The notes under the pieces are model-generated. The model made no database searches. It saw only the letters and a program-made list of their open reading frames with translations, and was not told the DNA's origin. This document shows positions 24,401 through 32,004 of a DNA stretch of 45,609 nucleotides, in pieces (position 1 is the stretch's first letter; each line of letters starts with the position of its first letter). The stretch is from an uncultured Bacilli bacterium. Its GTDB lineage: Bacteria; Bacillota_I; Bacilli_A; RF39; UBA660. Both the position numbers and the translations under genes were made by a program. The stretch covers positions 1 through 45,609 of the forward strand of contig CANQKX010000011.1 of assembly GCA_947624565.1 (NCBI GenBank). Reading direction: 5' to 3'.

Positions 24401-26074
24401 GAAGAATTAGTAAATATTGTTAAATATCTACACAAATGTGCTATAGAGGAAAATATTTTTTCTAAACCTTTATGGCTTGATAGGATACCTGAACATATTT
24501 ATGTTAATGATTTAATAAAAAAATATAATTATGAAAAAGAAAAATACATTTTAGAACCTGTAATTGGTGAATATGACATTCCTAATATGCAACAGCAAAA
24601 TTTACTTACTATACCATTTAGTAAAGAAGGAAATGTTATTATATATGGTATGGCTGGTAGTGGTAAAGAAAACTTTATAACTACTATGATTTATTCATCA
24701 ATGATTACTTATACACCAGAGGAAGTTAATTATTATATATTAGATTTTGGGTCAGAAGTTCTTAAATATTTTGAAAAAACACCAATTGTTGGTGATATAT
24801 TATATATAAATGATTCTGAAAAAATAAGTAATTTATTTAAATTTATACAAGATACAATTAATGAAAGAAAAAAAATTTTTGCTGATTATAATGGTGATTA
24901 TGAAATGTACTGTAAAAGTACTGGAATTACTATACCACACATAGTGATTATAATAAATAATTATGAGGCTTATGCAGAAACTTATCCTGATTATGATGAT
25001 TTAATAAATATATTAACAAGAGATTGTATTAAATATGGAATTTATTTTGTATTTACAATTAATTCACCTAATGGTATAAGATTTAAATTAAAACAAAATT
25101 TCAATCAAATATTTGTTTTACAGCAAAATAATGAGGATGATTATTCGTCAATACTTGGGAATATACATAAAACATATCCATCAAAGATGTTTGGTAGAGG
25201 ATTAATAAAAAAAGAAGATGTTTACGAATTTCAAACAGCTTTAACTAGTGAAGAATCAAATGTATCAAAAATTATTAATCAAATAAATACACTTCTTTCA
25301 TCTAAATATAATTCTAAAGCAACAAAAATACCTGTTTTACCAGAAGTTGTTATATATGATGAACTTGATAAAAATAAAGTTTCTAAAAATGAAATAATAA
25401 TAGGAATCAATAAAAATGATTTGACTATATCAACTTTTGATTTTAGTAAAAACCATATTAATTTGATTTCTAGTCAAGAATTTAGTTTATTTGAAAGCTT
25501 TATAAATCCTTTTATAACGCAATTTATGTATAATCAAAATTGGATGAATATTATAATAAATGCAGAAGATGTTTTTATAGAAGATATTATAAAACAAAAT
25601 TCAAAGTATTTTGAATCAAATTTTGATTCAATATTTGATTCAATAATTAATATACTTAATAATTCATATATATCCTATAAAAATAATAATTATAATAAAT
25701 CAATATTTGATAATATTAAGAAGATAAATTGTATAATTATAGGGTTAAACTCTTTTAAAAATAAATTATCTGCTGAAAAGCAGAATGCTTTTGGAGACTT
25801 ATTTACAATATCTAATGATTTAGGAATTATAAACTACATTTTTATTGAGACTATTGATAAAATGAAAAATTTTGAATATGAAGCATGGTATAAAAATAAT
25901 AGAAGTCAGAGTGATTGCATATGGCTAGGTAATGGTCTTGGTGATCAATTTTCGATTAATCTTACACAAAAAATACCTGAAATGGCAATGGATGTTCAAT
26001 ATAATTTTTGTTTTGTTATAAAAAGAGGAAAACCTTCATATGTAAAATATATTGAAAAAATAAATAATAATTAA
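21461..26074 (+). CDS. essC: EssC, type VIIb secretion ATPase
   Basis: This is the membrane FtsK/SpoIIIE-type motor that recognises and drives WXG100 and effector substrates. The 1537 residues comprise an N-terminal FHA region (PITIGSNSECKI...NNHAEI, about residues 108-185), two membrane helices (about residues 262-325), then three ATPase domains. Domain 1 has Walker A GMTGSGKS (715-722), VLIDYKGGGLAGAF and Walker B LFIIADEFAEL. Domain 2 has GMAGSGKE (1063-1070), with Glu replacing the Thr/Ser, and a Walker B-like VIIINNYEA, with Asn replacing Asp. Domain 3 has no Walker A. It starts at GTG 21461 behind AGGAGG. It is the last gene of the operon, before the terminator at 26077. EssB, EssA and EsaA are not next to it. 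Confidence 0.93.
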   Translation: MKVLLINEKKLDSFKLPNKIDGNIWITDFDENDNEKNIINIEADRNSNWKIMSNSSYYIVENSKRVASSILEIGKFYIIKDSYSDKSMLLYCCLSYENNITFYSTSTCFPNPITIGSNSECKISYNCTLVSNNHAEIKLENDKLILNCFSKTYVNNIRVNNSTILELGDVIFVMGLIIVVMKIQGDYILGINNPNNQVKTFLKNTQISFDPASESYEEAHEEKEMFLYKEEDYFYKKPRFIYSIEPLELKIDSPPSKQEKQEIPAILTLGPMLTMSLTSVVTCYTTISNVQNKNQTWSEAIPSLLISGVMMLSFFLWPLVTNLFQKHLSKKNERNRQNKYNEYINNQKSKIFEEKTKQENILHKRYVSLEECYNIIINKKDRLWERRIEDEDYLSVSLGTGTFPMKININYPEEGFSMVEDNLKDSVKELTLSPKILDNVPILYSFKENYISAIIGNDELKYKFIDNILLQIVTFHSYDDLKIVIFTSKNKENNFTKYKILPHCFSNDKTIRFFSSTIDEYKEISYNLEKIFNQRKEYNEKNSNLIKYDQNFLIITDSFNSIRNFDFIKNIIEYKHNLGFSIIILNDKISNLPDQCQTFIELNENESKMFKNIANNGEQKFKIDLSNINISKAFRKLANIPIELNNNEDGIIPKKVGFLEMYDVGKVEQLNSKNRWISNVPILNMSAIVGIGKSGEKISLDLHEKYHGPHGLVAGMTGSGKSEFIITYILSMAINYHPHEVQFVLIDYKGGGLAGAFENKNLGYKLPHLVGVITNLDKTEINRSLASIESELKRRQALFNKARELSGESTIDIYKYQKMYRNKIVDEPVSHLFIIADEFAELKTQQSEFMEQLISTARIGRSLGVHLILATQKPSGVVDSQIWSNTRFRVCFRVQEKSDSSEVIQCPDAAYLTQTGRFYLQVGYNEIFLLGQSAWAGGKYIPSENIKKTIDSSINFIDNIGYVTKSVETKKEEIIDDSNGEELVNIVKYLHKCAIEENIFSKPLWLDRIPEHIYVNDLIKKYNYEKEKYILEPVIGEYDIPNMQQQNLLTIPFSKEGNVIIYGMAGSGKENFITTMIYSSMITYTPEEVNYYILDFGSEVLKYFEKTPIVGDILYINDSEKISNLFKFIQDTINERKKIFADYNGDYEMYCKSTGITIPHIVIIINNYEAYAETYPDYDDLINILTRDCIKYGIYFVFTINSPNGIRFKLKQNFNQIFVLQQNNEDDYSSILGNIHKTYPSKMFGRGLIKKEDVYEFQTALTSEESNVSKIINQINTLLSSKYNSKATKIPVLPEVVIYDELDKNKVSKNEIIIGINKNDLTISTFDFSKNHINLISSQEFSLFESFINPFITQFMYNQNWMNIIINAEDVFIEDIIKQNSKYFESNFDSIFDSIINILNNSYISYKNNNYNKSIFDNIKKINCIIIGLNSFKNKLSAEKQNAFGDLFTISNDLGIINYIFIETIDKMKNFEYEAWYKNNRSQSDCIWLGNGLGDQFSINLTQKIPEMAMDVQYNFCFVIKRGKPSYVKYIEKINNN

Positions 26075-26076
26075 AT

Positions 26077-26122
26077 ATATGATTACTTTGGTTTGATATA
26101 TACCAAGGTAATCATATTTTTT
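26077..26122 (+). terminator. Terminator of the type VII operon
   Basis: ATATGATTACTTTGG (26077-26091) pairs with CCAAGGTAATCATAT (26103-26117; one T-G pair), followed by T6. It is the strongest terminator in the window. Confidence 0.9.
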
Positions 26123-26173
26123 ATAAATAAATGTTTATAATATAAAATTATATTTATTTTTTTAATATTTTTA

Positions 26174-26182
26174 TGTTATAAT
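26174..26182 (+). promoter_or_regulatory. Extended -10 promoter of the transketolase-like gene
   Basis: TGTTATAAT is a perfect extended -10, 37 bases before the ATG. Confidence 0.65.
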
Positions 26183-26218
26183 TATTTATAGTAAAAAAGA
26201 TAATAAGGAGTGAGATTA

Positions 26219-28201
26219 ATGGATAATAAATCTATATCAGTGCTAAAAGGATTAACTATAGATATTATACAGAATTCAAATTTAGATTTTTTACCTATAA
26301 ATTTAAGTTCTGCACCAATTTTATATACTATATATACAAAACATATTAGAGTTCATCCATTAAATCCAAATTGGATAAATAGAGACAGATTTGTTTTATC
26401 ATCATCAAAAGCTTCTGCATTACTTTATGCACAATTATTTTTAAGCGGATACCAAATAGGTATTGATGATTTAAAAAATTATGGTAAATTAGATAGTAAG
26501 ACTCCAATTACGCCACAAATAAGTACTATTGGAGTTGATGTATCAACTGGCTTACCTGGTGAAGGGTTTGCAACTTCTGTAGGTATTGCACTTGCTGAAA
26601 AGATTTATGAGCAAAAATATAATAAAAAACCTAAAAATAAATTTGATAAAAAAGTAAAACCATTATTTAATTATTATACTTATGTTTTATTATCATACGA
26701 AGATTTAATGCAAGGCGTATCATATGAGGCTGCCTCTTTTGCAGGTGATTTAAAATTAGAAAAATTAATAGCATTTTATGATTATAATAAAAGCGAGTTA
26801 GAGTGTTTAAATAAAAATTTTAATGAGAGTATTTCATCACGTTTTTCGTCAATGGGATGGGATGTACATATAGTAAAAGATGGTAGTTCAGTTTCTCAAA
26901 TAAATAAAGAGATAGTAAAAGCAAAAAAAAGTAACTTACCAAGTTTAATAATTGTTAATACAAAGATTGAAGAGGCATCGTCATTAAGTGATAAAAATAA
27001 AATATATAATGGTAAACTTACTAATGATGATTATCAACAACTAAAAAAAGTATTAAATGCAGAAGGATTACCTTTTACAGTGTCTAAAGAACCTGCAGAA
27101 AATATAAGAAATCAGCTAGTTCAAAGAGGTACAAGAGAATATGAATTATATGAATCAATTTATAATGAATATAAGGGATCTATGAACCAAAGTGAAATAT
27201 TAGAAGTTGAAAATATTTTATTTAATAATTTAATGGTTGATTTAACAAAAGTAAATATAAATATAAATAATGAACAAAAAGAATTACTTAGAGATAGTAA
27301 TGAAAAAGTTATTAATGTAATATCTAATAATTTATATAATTTTGTTGGTGGTACATCAGATTTAACAAAATCAACAAAAACATATTTAGAAGGAAAAGAA
27401 AACATAACAAAAGATAATTTTCTTGGTAAAAATATTTTATATGGATCAAGAGAAAATGCAATGGGAGCTATATCTAATGGACTTGCATTATCAGGATTTA
27501 GACCTTTTGCTTCTACCTTTTTGACATTCTCAGATTATATGGATACTTCTATAAGAATGAGTGCATTAATGAATTTACCTGTTACATATATTTTTACACA
27601 TGATTCAATAACAGTTGGTTATGTTGGACCTATATATCAACCTATAGAACAGTTAGCATCTTTTAGAGCTATGCCTAATATTAATGTATATAGACCTGCT
27701 GATATAAAAGAAATAATGGGATCATGGCAATGTATTATGCAAGATAAAACTCCTAGTATAATATCTCTCGCAAAAACAGAAGTAAAACCACAAAATGGTA
27801 CTAATATGTTATCTGTTGCTAAGGGTGCTTATATTGTTTCTGGTAACGAAGATGATAGAATAGATGCAGTTATAATTGCAACTGGTGCTGAAGTTCAACT
27901 TGCAAATTCAATACGAGAAAGACTTAAACATGAAGGTAAAGAAATAAGAGTTGTAAGTATGCCTTGCATGGAAAAATATTATGAACAATCTGAAGGTTAT
28001 AAAATGAGTTTATTTCCTGAAAATGCAAAAATATTTGTTTTAGAGTATGGTAGTTCATTTGGATGGGAAAAATTTGTAGAAAGTTCAGATTACCTATTTA
28101 CAATAGATAGTTTTGGTAAAAGTGCTAGTAAAGAAGATGTAGTTAAATATTGTGAAGTTGATATAGAAACAATTATAGAAAGAATCAAATCTTTAATTTA
28201 A
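26219..28201 (+). CDS. Transketolase homologue with dismantled active site
   Basis: This 660-residue, full-length, in-frame member of the transketolase family retains the general backbone (NPNWINRDRFVLS, LKLEKLIAFYDYN, GGTSDL, THDSI, IATGAEVQLA). Against E. coli TktA, the cofactor and substrate residues are changed. SGHPG is LDFLP, NGHGS is SSKAS, TPGHPE is TPITPQ, GPLGQG is GLPGEG, and the TPP signature GDGCMMEG is SYEDLMQG. DSHGAPL is KIYNGKL, and GEDGPTHQP is GYVGPIYQP. REF/REH is REN (Glu kept). Thiamine binding and transketolase catalysis are therefore unlikely. ATG 26219 has AAGGAG eight bases before it. It lies where tkt lies in Bacillus (tkt-sirA-yneF). A regulatory or structural role is possible; none is known. 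Confidence 0.88.
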   Translation: MDNKSISVLKGLTIDIIQNSNLDFLPINLSSAPILYTIYTKHIRVHPLNPNWINRDRFVLSSSKASALLYAQLFLSGYQIGIDDLKNYGKLDSKTPITPQISTIGVDVSTGLPGEGFATSVGIALAEKIYEQKYNKKPKNKFDKKVKPLFNYYTYVLLSYEDLMQGVSYEAASFAGDLKLEKLIAFYDYNKSELECLNKNFNESISSRFSSMGWDVHIVKDGSSVSQINKEIVKAKKSNLPSLIIVNTKIEEASSLSDKNKIYNGKLTNDDYQQLKKVLNAEGLPFTVSKEPAENIRNQLVQRGTREYELYESIYNEYKGSMNQSEILEVENILFNNLMVDLTKVNININNEQKELLRDSNEKVINVISNNLYNFVGGTSDLTKSTKTYLEGKENITKDNFLGKNILYGSRENAMGAISNGLALSGFRPFASTFLTFSDYMDTSIRMSALMNLPVTYIFTHDSITVGYVGPIYQPIEQLASFRAMPNINVYRPADIKEIMGSWQCIMQDKTPSIISLAKTEVKPQNGTNMLSVAKGAYIVSGNEDDRIDAVIIATGAEVQLANSIRERLKHEGKEIRVVSMPCMEKYYEQSEGYKMSLFPENAKIFVLEYGSSFGWEKFVESSDYLFTIDSFGKSASKEDVVKYCEVDIETIIERIKSLI

Positions 28202-28252
28202 TTTTTGACAAAATTTTCATATTTCTAATATTATAATAAATATGGTGATAAT

Positions 28253-28678
28253 ATGAGAACATTCTATATTTTTAAGATTAATAATATGTTTCAAACTTTT
28301 TATAATGATAAAGCAAATATTCTTTACAAAATGTTTAGTGAAATTTATAATTCTAATGATGATGATTTGATTAATAATTTTAGATTGTTTGAACAAATAA
28401 CAATACCTTTTAATAAGAAAATTTTTAATAATTATATATTGTTAAAACATAAAGATGATTTATATTATAGTAAAAAGGATAACAAGCATTTAATAAATAG
28501 TGTTGATGAATTATCTAAACTTGTTGTAAATACTACACATTTAAAAATAAAAACTAACAAAAATATTAATTCTTTTATAAAGGATATTATAGATACAAAG
28601 GAAAGTGTATTTGTTGTTGATTTTAAAAATAAGGATTATTTTTGGATTAATAAAATTAATTCTCAAACTCTTGTATAA
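28253..28678 (+). CDS. sirA: SirA-like protein (sporulation inhibitor of replication, YneE family)
   Basis: In Bacillus, SirA binds DnaA domain I and blocks new rounds of replication during sporulation. The 141 residues compare with 148 in Bacillus. Matching traits are the N-terminal RTFYIFKINNMF, the following F.........LYKMF helix, and the C-terminal VVDFKNKDYFWINKI. Overall identity is low, and recognition leans on position: it lies between the transketolase gene and yneF exactly as in Bacillus. A TTGACA at 28205-28210 and TATTAT lie upstream. The ribosome site is weak (GGTGAT). Confidence 0.68.
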   Translation: MRTFYIFKINNMFQTFYNDKANILYKMFSEIYNSNDDDLINNFRLFEQITIPFNKKIFNNYILLKHKDDLYYSKKDNKHLINSVDELSKLVVNTTHLKIKTNKNINSFIKDIIDTKESVFVVDFKNKDYFWINKINSQTLV

Positions 28679-28720
28679 TAATAATAATTTTATTATAATA
28701 TTTATTAAGGAGGAATATAT

Positions 28721-28933
28721 ATGTTACAAGATATATTGTTAGTTATAATAGGATTAATAGTAGGTGCAGTTATTGGATTTTTGGTAGCAAGAAAATATAT
28801 GGAAAAATATTTAAAGAAAAATCCACCTATTAATGAACAAATGATAAAAATTATGATGAGTCAGATGGGTAGAACTCCAACTCAAAAGCAAATTAATCAG
28901 ATGATGAAAGCAATGAAGAATGCTAATAAATAA
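28721..28933 (+). CDS. yneF: YneF, UPF0154 membrane protein
   Basis: This 70-residue protein has an N-terminal membrane helix ([21 protein letters not shown]) followed by the family's conserved tail [19 protein letters not shown] and [10 protein letters not shown]. The match to YneF is strong along the whole length. AAGGAGG precedes the ATG and a terminator follows. The role is unknown; it follows sirA as in Bacillus. Confidence 0.9.
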   Translation: MLQDILLVIIGLIVGAVIGFLVARKYMEKYLKKNPPINEQMIKIMMSQMGRTPTQKQINQMMKAMKNANK

Positions 28934-28939
28934 AAGTGT

Positions 28940-28967
28940 AAAGTTACTTTTTCTGTAACTTTTTTTA
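28940..28967 (+). terminator. Terminator after yneF
   Basis: AAAGTTAC (28940-28947) pairs with GTAACTTT (28955-28962), followed by T residues. It belongs to the recurrent GTTAC terminator type of this window. Confidence 0.85.
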
Positions 28968-28996
28968 TTTACAAATTAAATTTGAATATTTATAAT
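28968..28996 (+). promoter_or_regulatory. Promoter of the gene at 29025
   Basis: TTTACA (28968-28973), 17 bases, TATAAT (28991-28996). Confidence 0.7.
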
Positions 28997-29024
28997 TAAG
29001 TTAAAGAATAGGAGGAATATGATT

Positions 29025-29582
29025 ATGAGTGAAAAAAAAGGAGTTAGTATAGTAATAGTAGTAATATTATCAATTTTGTTTTTGATGTTAGGATTATTAG
29101 GTGGTTACATTATATATGAAAAAACTAGTAAGTGTGATGTAGAAACTAGTAGTAACGAAAGTTCTGTTACAGAAAAATCAAAAGGTGATAATACTATAAA
29201 TAAAGTTACAGATCAAGATGAAAAAAAGATGTTAGAAGATATAACAAAGGTATATGAGGATGCATTTAATTATATAAATTCTGGTAATTTAGATATCAGT
29301 TCAGATTTATCTAATGTAACTGATTTAAAAAATTATTTTACTGATAAAGCATTTGATTATATTTCTAGAAATAATAATGCAAATAATATGATTTTCTTTA
29401 CTGGTATATTTGGAATTACTGATCAAGGAATTAGGCCACTTCAGATTCTTTCATATACTGATGATACTATTATTGCTACAGGACAACTTATTGAAAATCC
29501 CCTTGGTGATAGTGATACTTATCCATTATATATAATTTTCAAAAAACAAGAAAACAGTTATAAAATAGATTTATTTGAATAA
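29025..29582 (+). CDS. Membrane-anchored extracellular protein, unknown
   Basis: This 185-residue protein has one N-terminal membrane helix (SIVIVVILSILFLMLGLLGGYII, about residues 7-29), a Ser/Lys/Glu-rich spacer, and a folded extracellular part of about 120 residues. The layout is like the triplicated proteins at the window end, but the sequence is not the same family. Two ATGs (29019, 29025) are possible; 29025 has better spacing to GGAGG. Monocistronic, with its own promoter and terminator. Confidence 0.6.
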   Translation: MSEKKGVSIVIVVILSILFLMLGLLGGYIIYEKTSKCDVETSSNESSVTEKSKGDNTINKVTDQDEKKMLEDITKVYEDAFNYINSGNLDISSDLSNVTDLKNYFTDKAFDYISRNNNANNMIFFTGIFGITDQGIRPLQILSYTDDTIIATGQLIENPLGDSDTYPLYIIFKKQENSYKIDLFE

Positions 29583-29606
29583 GTTACATTTAGTAACTTT
29601 TTTTAT
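29581..29606 (+). terminator. Terminator after the gene at 29025
   Basis: AAGTTAC (29581-29587) pairs with GTAACTT (29593-29599), followed by T residues. Confidence 0.85.
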
Positions 29607-29634
29607 TGTAAATAAATAAAAATTATTTTATAAT
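29606..29634 (+). promoter_or_regulatory. Promoter of dnaB-dnaI
   Basis: TTGTAA (29606-29611), 17 bases, TATAAT (29629-29634). Confidence 0.65.
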
Positions 29635-29660
29635 AATATTAGTAAATATGGAGGTATGTT

Positions 29661-30956
29661 ATGAATGTAGTTAGTATTTTACCAGCAGATACATATGTAG
29701 TAGTAAATAAAACTATTTTACAAGAAAATGATAGTAAAATACTTACTATGTTATATCAACCTATTATTGGTATTACTGCAGTTAATCTTTATATGACATT
29801 ATGTCTTGATTTAGATAAAAATGAATTTATGAGTGAAGAAAAATCTCATCATCATTTAATGACAAACATGAAAATTAAATTAGAAGATATAGTAATTGCA
29901 AGAGAAAAACTAGAGGCTATAGGTCTTATAAAAACATATTATAAGAAATCTTTAGATGTAAATAATTATATATATGAAATATTTTCACCACTTTCTGCAA
30001 GTGAAATATTTTCACATCCTATACTTAATATAGTTTTATATAATAATGTAGGAAAAAAAGAATATGAAAGACTAGTATCAAGATTTAAAATTCCAAGAAT
30101 AAATTATACAAATTATGATGATATAACTAGAAGTTTTGATGATGTATTTGAAAGTATATCTGGAAGTATGTTTGAAAATAGTTTGAATGATATAAAAAAT
30201 ACTAATAAATTAAATATAAATATAGAAAATGAATTTGATTTTGATTTACTTTATGTGTTACTTCCATCAGGATTACTTTCTAAAAAGAACTTTACAAAAG
30301 ATGAGAAAAATTTAATTCAGAATTTATCTTATGTATATAATATTGAAGTTGAACCTATGAAAAATTTAATTATCAATTCTATTAATGAAAAACATAATAT
30401 AGATAAAACACTACTTAGAAAAAATGCTAGAAATTATTATCAATTTGAGCATAGTGGGAAATTACCATCATTAATATATAGAAAACAACCTGAATATTTA
30501 AGAAATCCAGAAGGTAGTAATAGTAAAAGGGCAAAAATGATATATACATTTGAAACTATTAGTCCTTACAATTTTTTAAAAAGCAAATATAATGGGGCAG
30601 AACCTACAACTAGAGATTTAAATATGATTGAAAGTTTAATGAACGATTTACAATTAAAGCCTGCAGTTGTAAATGTATTAATTGATTATGTTATGAAAAT
30701 AAATGATAAAAAGTTAACTAAAAATTTTATAGAAACTATCGCAGGGCAGTGGAAAAGATTAAACATAGAAACTGCAGAGGACGCAATGAATCAAGCAGAA
30801 AAAGAATGTAAAAGGAAATCAAAAAGTTCAAATATAAAAACATATAAAAAATTAGATGAAAATTTACCAGAATGGTTTAATAAAGATATTGAAAAGAAAC
30901 AATTAACTAAAGAAGAAGAAAATGAAGTTAAAGATATGTTAAAAGATTTTATGTGA
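29661..30956 (+). CDS. dnaB: DnaB, replication initiation/membrane attachment protein (Firmicutes type)
   Basis: This is the Bacillus-type DnaB, a partner of DnaD and DnaI in loading the helicase at oriC and during restart, not the E. coli helicase. The 431 residues begin with a winged-helix region (TMLYQPIIGITAVNLYMTL). The C-terminal part has a DnaD-like domain (ISPYNFLKSKYNGAEPT...MIESLMNDLQLKPAVVNVLI, about residues 295-375). Length is slightly under the 472 of Bacillus. It is immediately before dnaI, the normal pairing. Confidence 0.92.
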   Translation: MNVVSILPADTYVVVNKTILQENDSKILTMLYQPIIGITAVNLYMTLCLDLDKNEFMSEEKSHHHLMTNMKIKLEDIVIAREKLEAIGLIKTYYKKSLDVNNYIYEIFSPLSASEIFSHPILNIVLYNNVGKKEYERLVSRFKIPRINYTNYDDITRSFDDVFESISGSMFENSLNDIKNTNKLNINIENEFDFDLLYVLLPSGLLSKKNFTKDEKNLIQNLSYVYNIEVEPMKNLIINSINEKHNIDKTLLRKNARNYYQFEHSGKLPSLIYRKQPEYLRNPEGSNSKRAKMIYTFETISPYNFLKSKYNGAEPTTRDLNMIESLMNDLQLKPAVVNVLIDYVMKINDKKLTKNFIETIAGQWKRLNIETAEDAMNQAEKECKRKSKSSNIKTYKKLDENLPEWFNKDIEKKQLTKEEENEVKDMLKDFM

Positions 30957-30964
30957 GGTTACTT

Positions 30965-31882
30965 ATGATTGATACAAAAAAAGTAGTAAAAGACAATATA
31001 AAAAATAAAAATATTGCTGATTTAGAAGTTGAATATTTTAAAGAAAATAAAAATGAAGAATTTAAAAAATTTATATCTAAAATAAAGTTAAATGATAAGT
31101 ATTTAATGAAATATACATCTAACTTAAAACAATGTTTTAATGAATATGAAAATTGCAAAATATGTAAATCATTAAATAATTGTAAAAATGAGGTAAAGGG
31201 ATGTTGTTATACTCCAAATGTAGTAAATAATAATCTAATTTTTTCTTATAATACATGTAAATATGAGAATAATGTATTAAATGATATTGAATATATAAAA
31301 GAAGGATATTTATTTAGTGTTTGTAAAGAAGTGAGAAATGCTAAAATGAAAGATATATATACAGATGATAAAAATAGGTATGAAGTTATCAAGTATTTAA
31401 CTAAATTTATTAAAGATTATCAAGCAAATAAAGAAGTAAAAGGCCTATATTTAAATGGTAATTTTGGATCAGGGAAATCATATTTAGTATCAGCAACTAT
31501 AAATGAACTTATAAAATCAGGTAAGAAAGGTGCTCTTATATATTATCCAGAATTTTTAAGAAGTTTAAAAGCATCTTTTGGTAAAGATTTTGATGAACAA
31601 TTTAATTATGCTAAAAAGGCAGATTTATTGTTACTTGATGATATAGGTGCAGAAAATGTTACATCTTGGTCAAGAGATGAGATATTAGGCCCAATATTGC
31701 AATATAGAATGGATGAAAAATTACCAACATTTTTTACATCTAATTTAAATTTAGATCAGCTTGAAATACATTTGAGTCAAGGAAATGGAAAAATAGATAA
31801 ATTAAAGGCAAAAAGGATTATTGAAAGAATAAAATATTTAACTAAGGAAATAAGTTTAATAAGTAAAAATAATAGAAATTAA
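30965..31882 (+). CDS. dnaI: DnaI, helicase loader
   Basis: This AAA+ ATPase loads the replicative helicase onto DNA. The 305 residues carry a cysteine-rich N-terminal region (CKICKSLNNC...GCCY), a zinc-binding signature of DnaI, then Walker A NFGSGKSY (about residues 170-177), Walker B LLLLDDIGAE and sensor-type FFTSNLN. ATG 30965 has GAGG six bases before it; the GTG overlapping the dnaB stop is less likely. It is coupled to dnaB and followed by a frame with its own ribosome site. Confidence 0.93.
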   Translation: MIDTKKVVKDNIKNKNIADLEVEYFKENKNEEFKKFISKIKLNDKYLMKYTSNLKQCFNEYENCKICKSLNNCKNEVKGCCYTPNVVNNNLIFSYNTCKYENNVLNDIEYIKEGYLFSVCKEVRNAKMKDIYTDDKNRYEVIKYLTKFIKDYQANKEVKGLYLNGNFGSGKSYLVSATINELIKSGKKGALIYYPEFLRSLKASFGKDFDEQFNYAKKADLLLLDDIGAENVTSWSRDEILGPILQYRMDEKLPTFFTSNLNLDQLEIHLSQGNGKIDKLKAKRIIERIKYLTKEISLISKNNRN

Positions 31883-31902
31883 TAGTTGTTTTAGGAGTTT
31901 TT

Positions 31903-32004
31903 ATGGCTAATATTGTTGATTTATTAAAAAAAGGAGTATCATCTCAAAAAAAGATACATAATAAATATGTTGAAAATTTATTGGGTGAGAGTTTACCCCT
32001 ATAA
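31903..32004 (+). CDS. N-terminal fragment of the RNB-like gene, out of frame
   Basis: A 33-codon frame (MANIVDLLKKGVSSQ...) has a good ribosome site, TTAGGAG. It ends at TAA just after a CCCC run (31996-31999). Skipping one base at that run joins it directly to the long frame that follows, whose own ATG (31967) has no ribosome site. It is most likely the true beginning of that gene. The break may be a mutation, an assembly error, or a programmed +1 shift. Confidence 0.6.
   Translation: MANIVDLLKKGVSSQKKIHNKYVENLLGESLPL

Noticed and set aside
14985-26122. Insertion-sequence or transposon ends around the type VII operon
   Set aside because: No transposase, terminal inverted repeats or target-site duplication recognised at either edge.
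26219-28201. 1-deoxyxylulose-5-phosphate synthase or dihydroxyacetone synthase instead of transketolase
   Set aside because: Domain order, length and segments such as NPNWINRDRFVLS and THDSI follow transketolase; the gene also sits at the tkt position.
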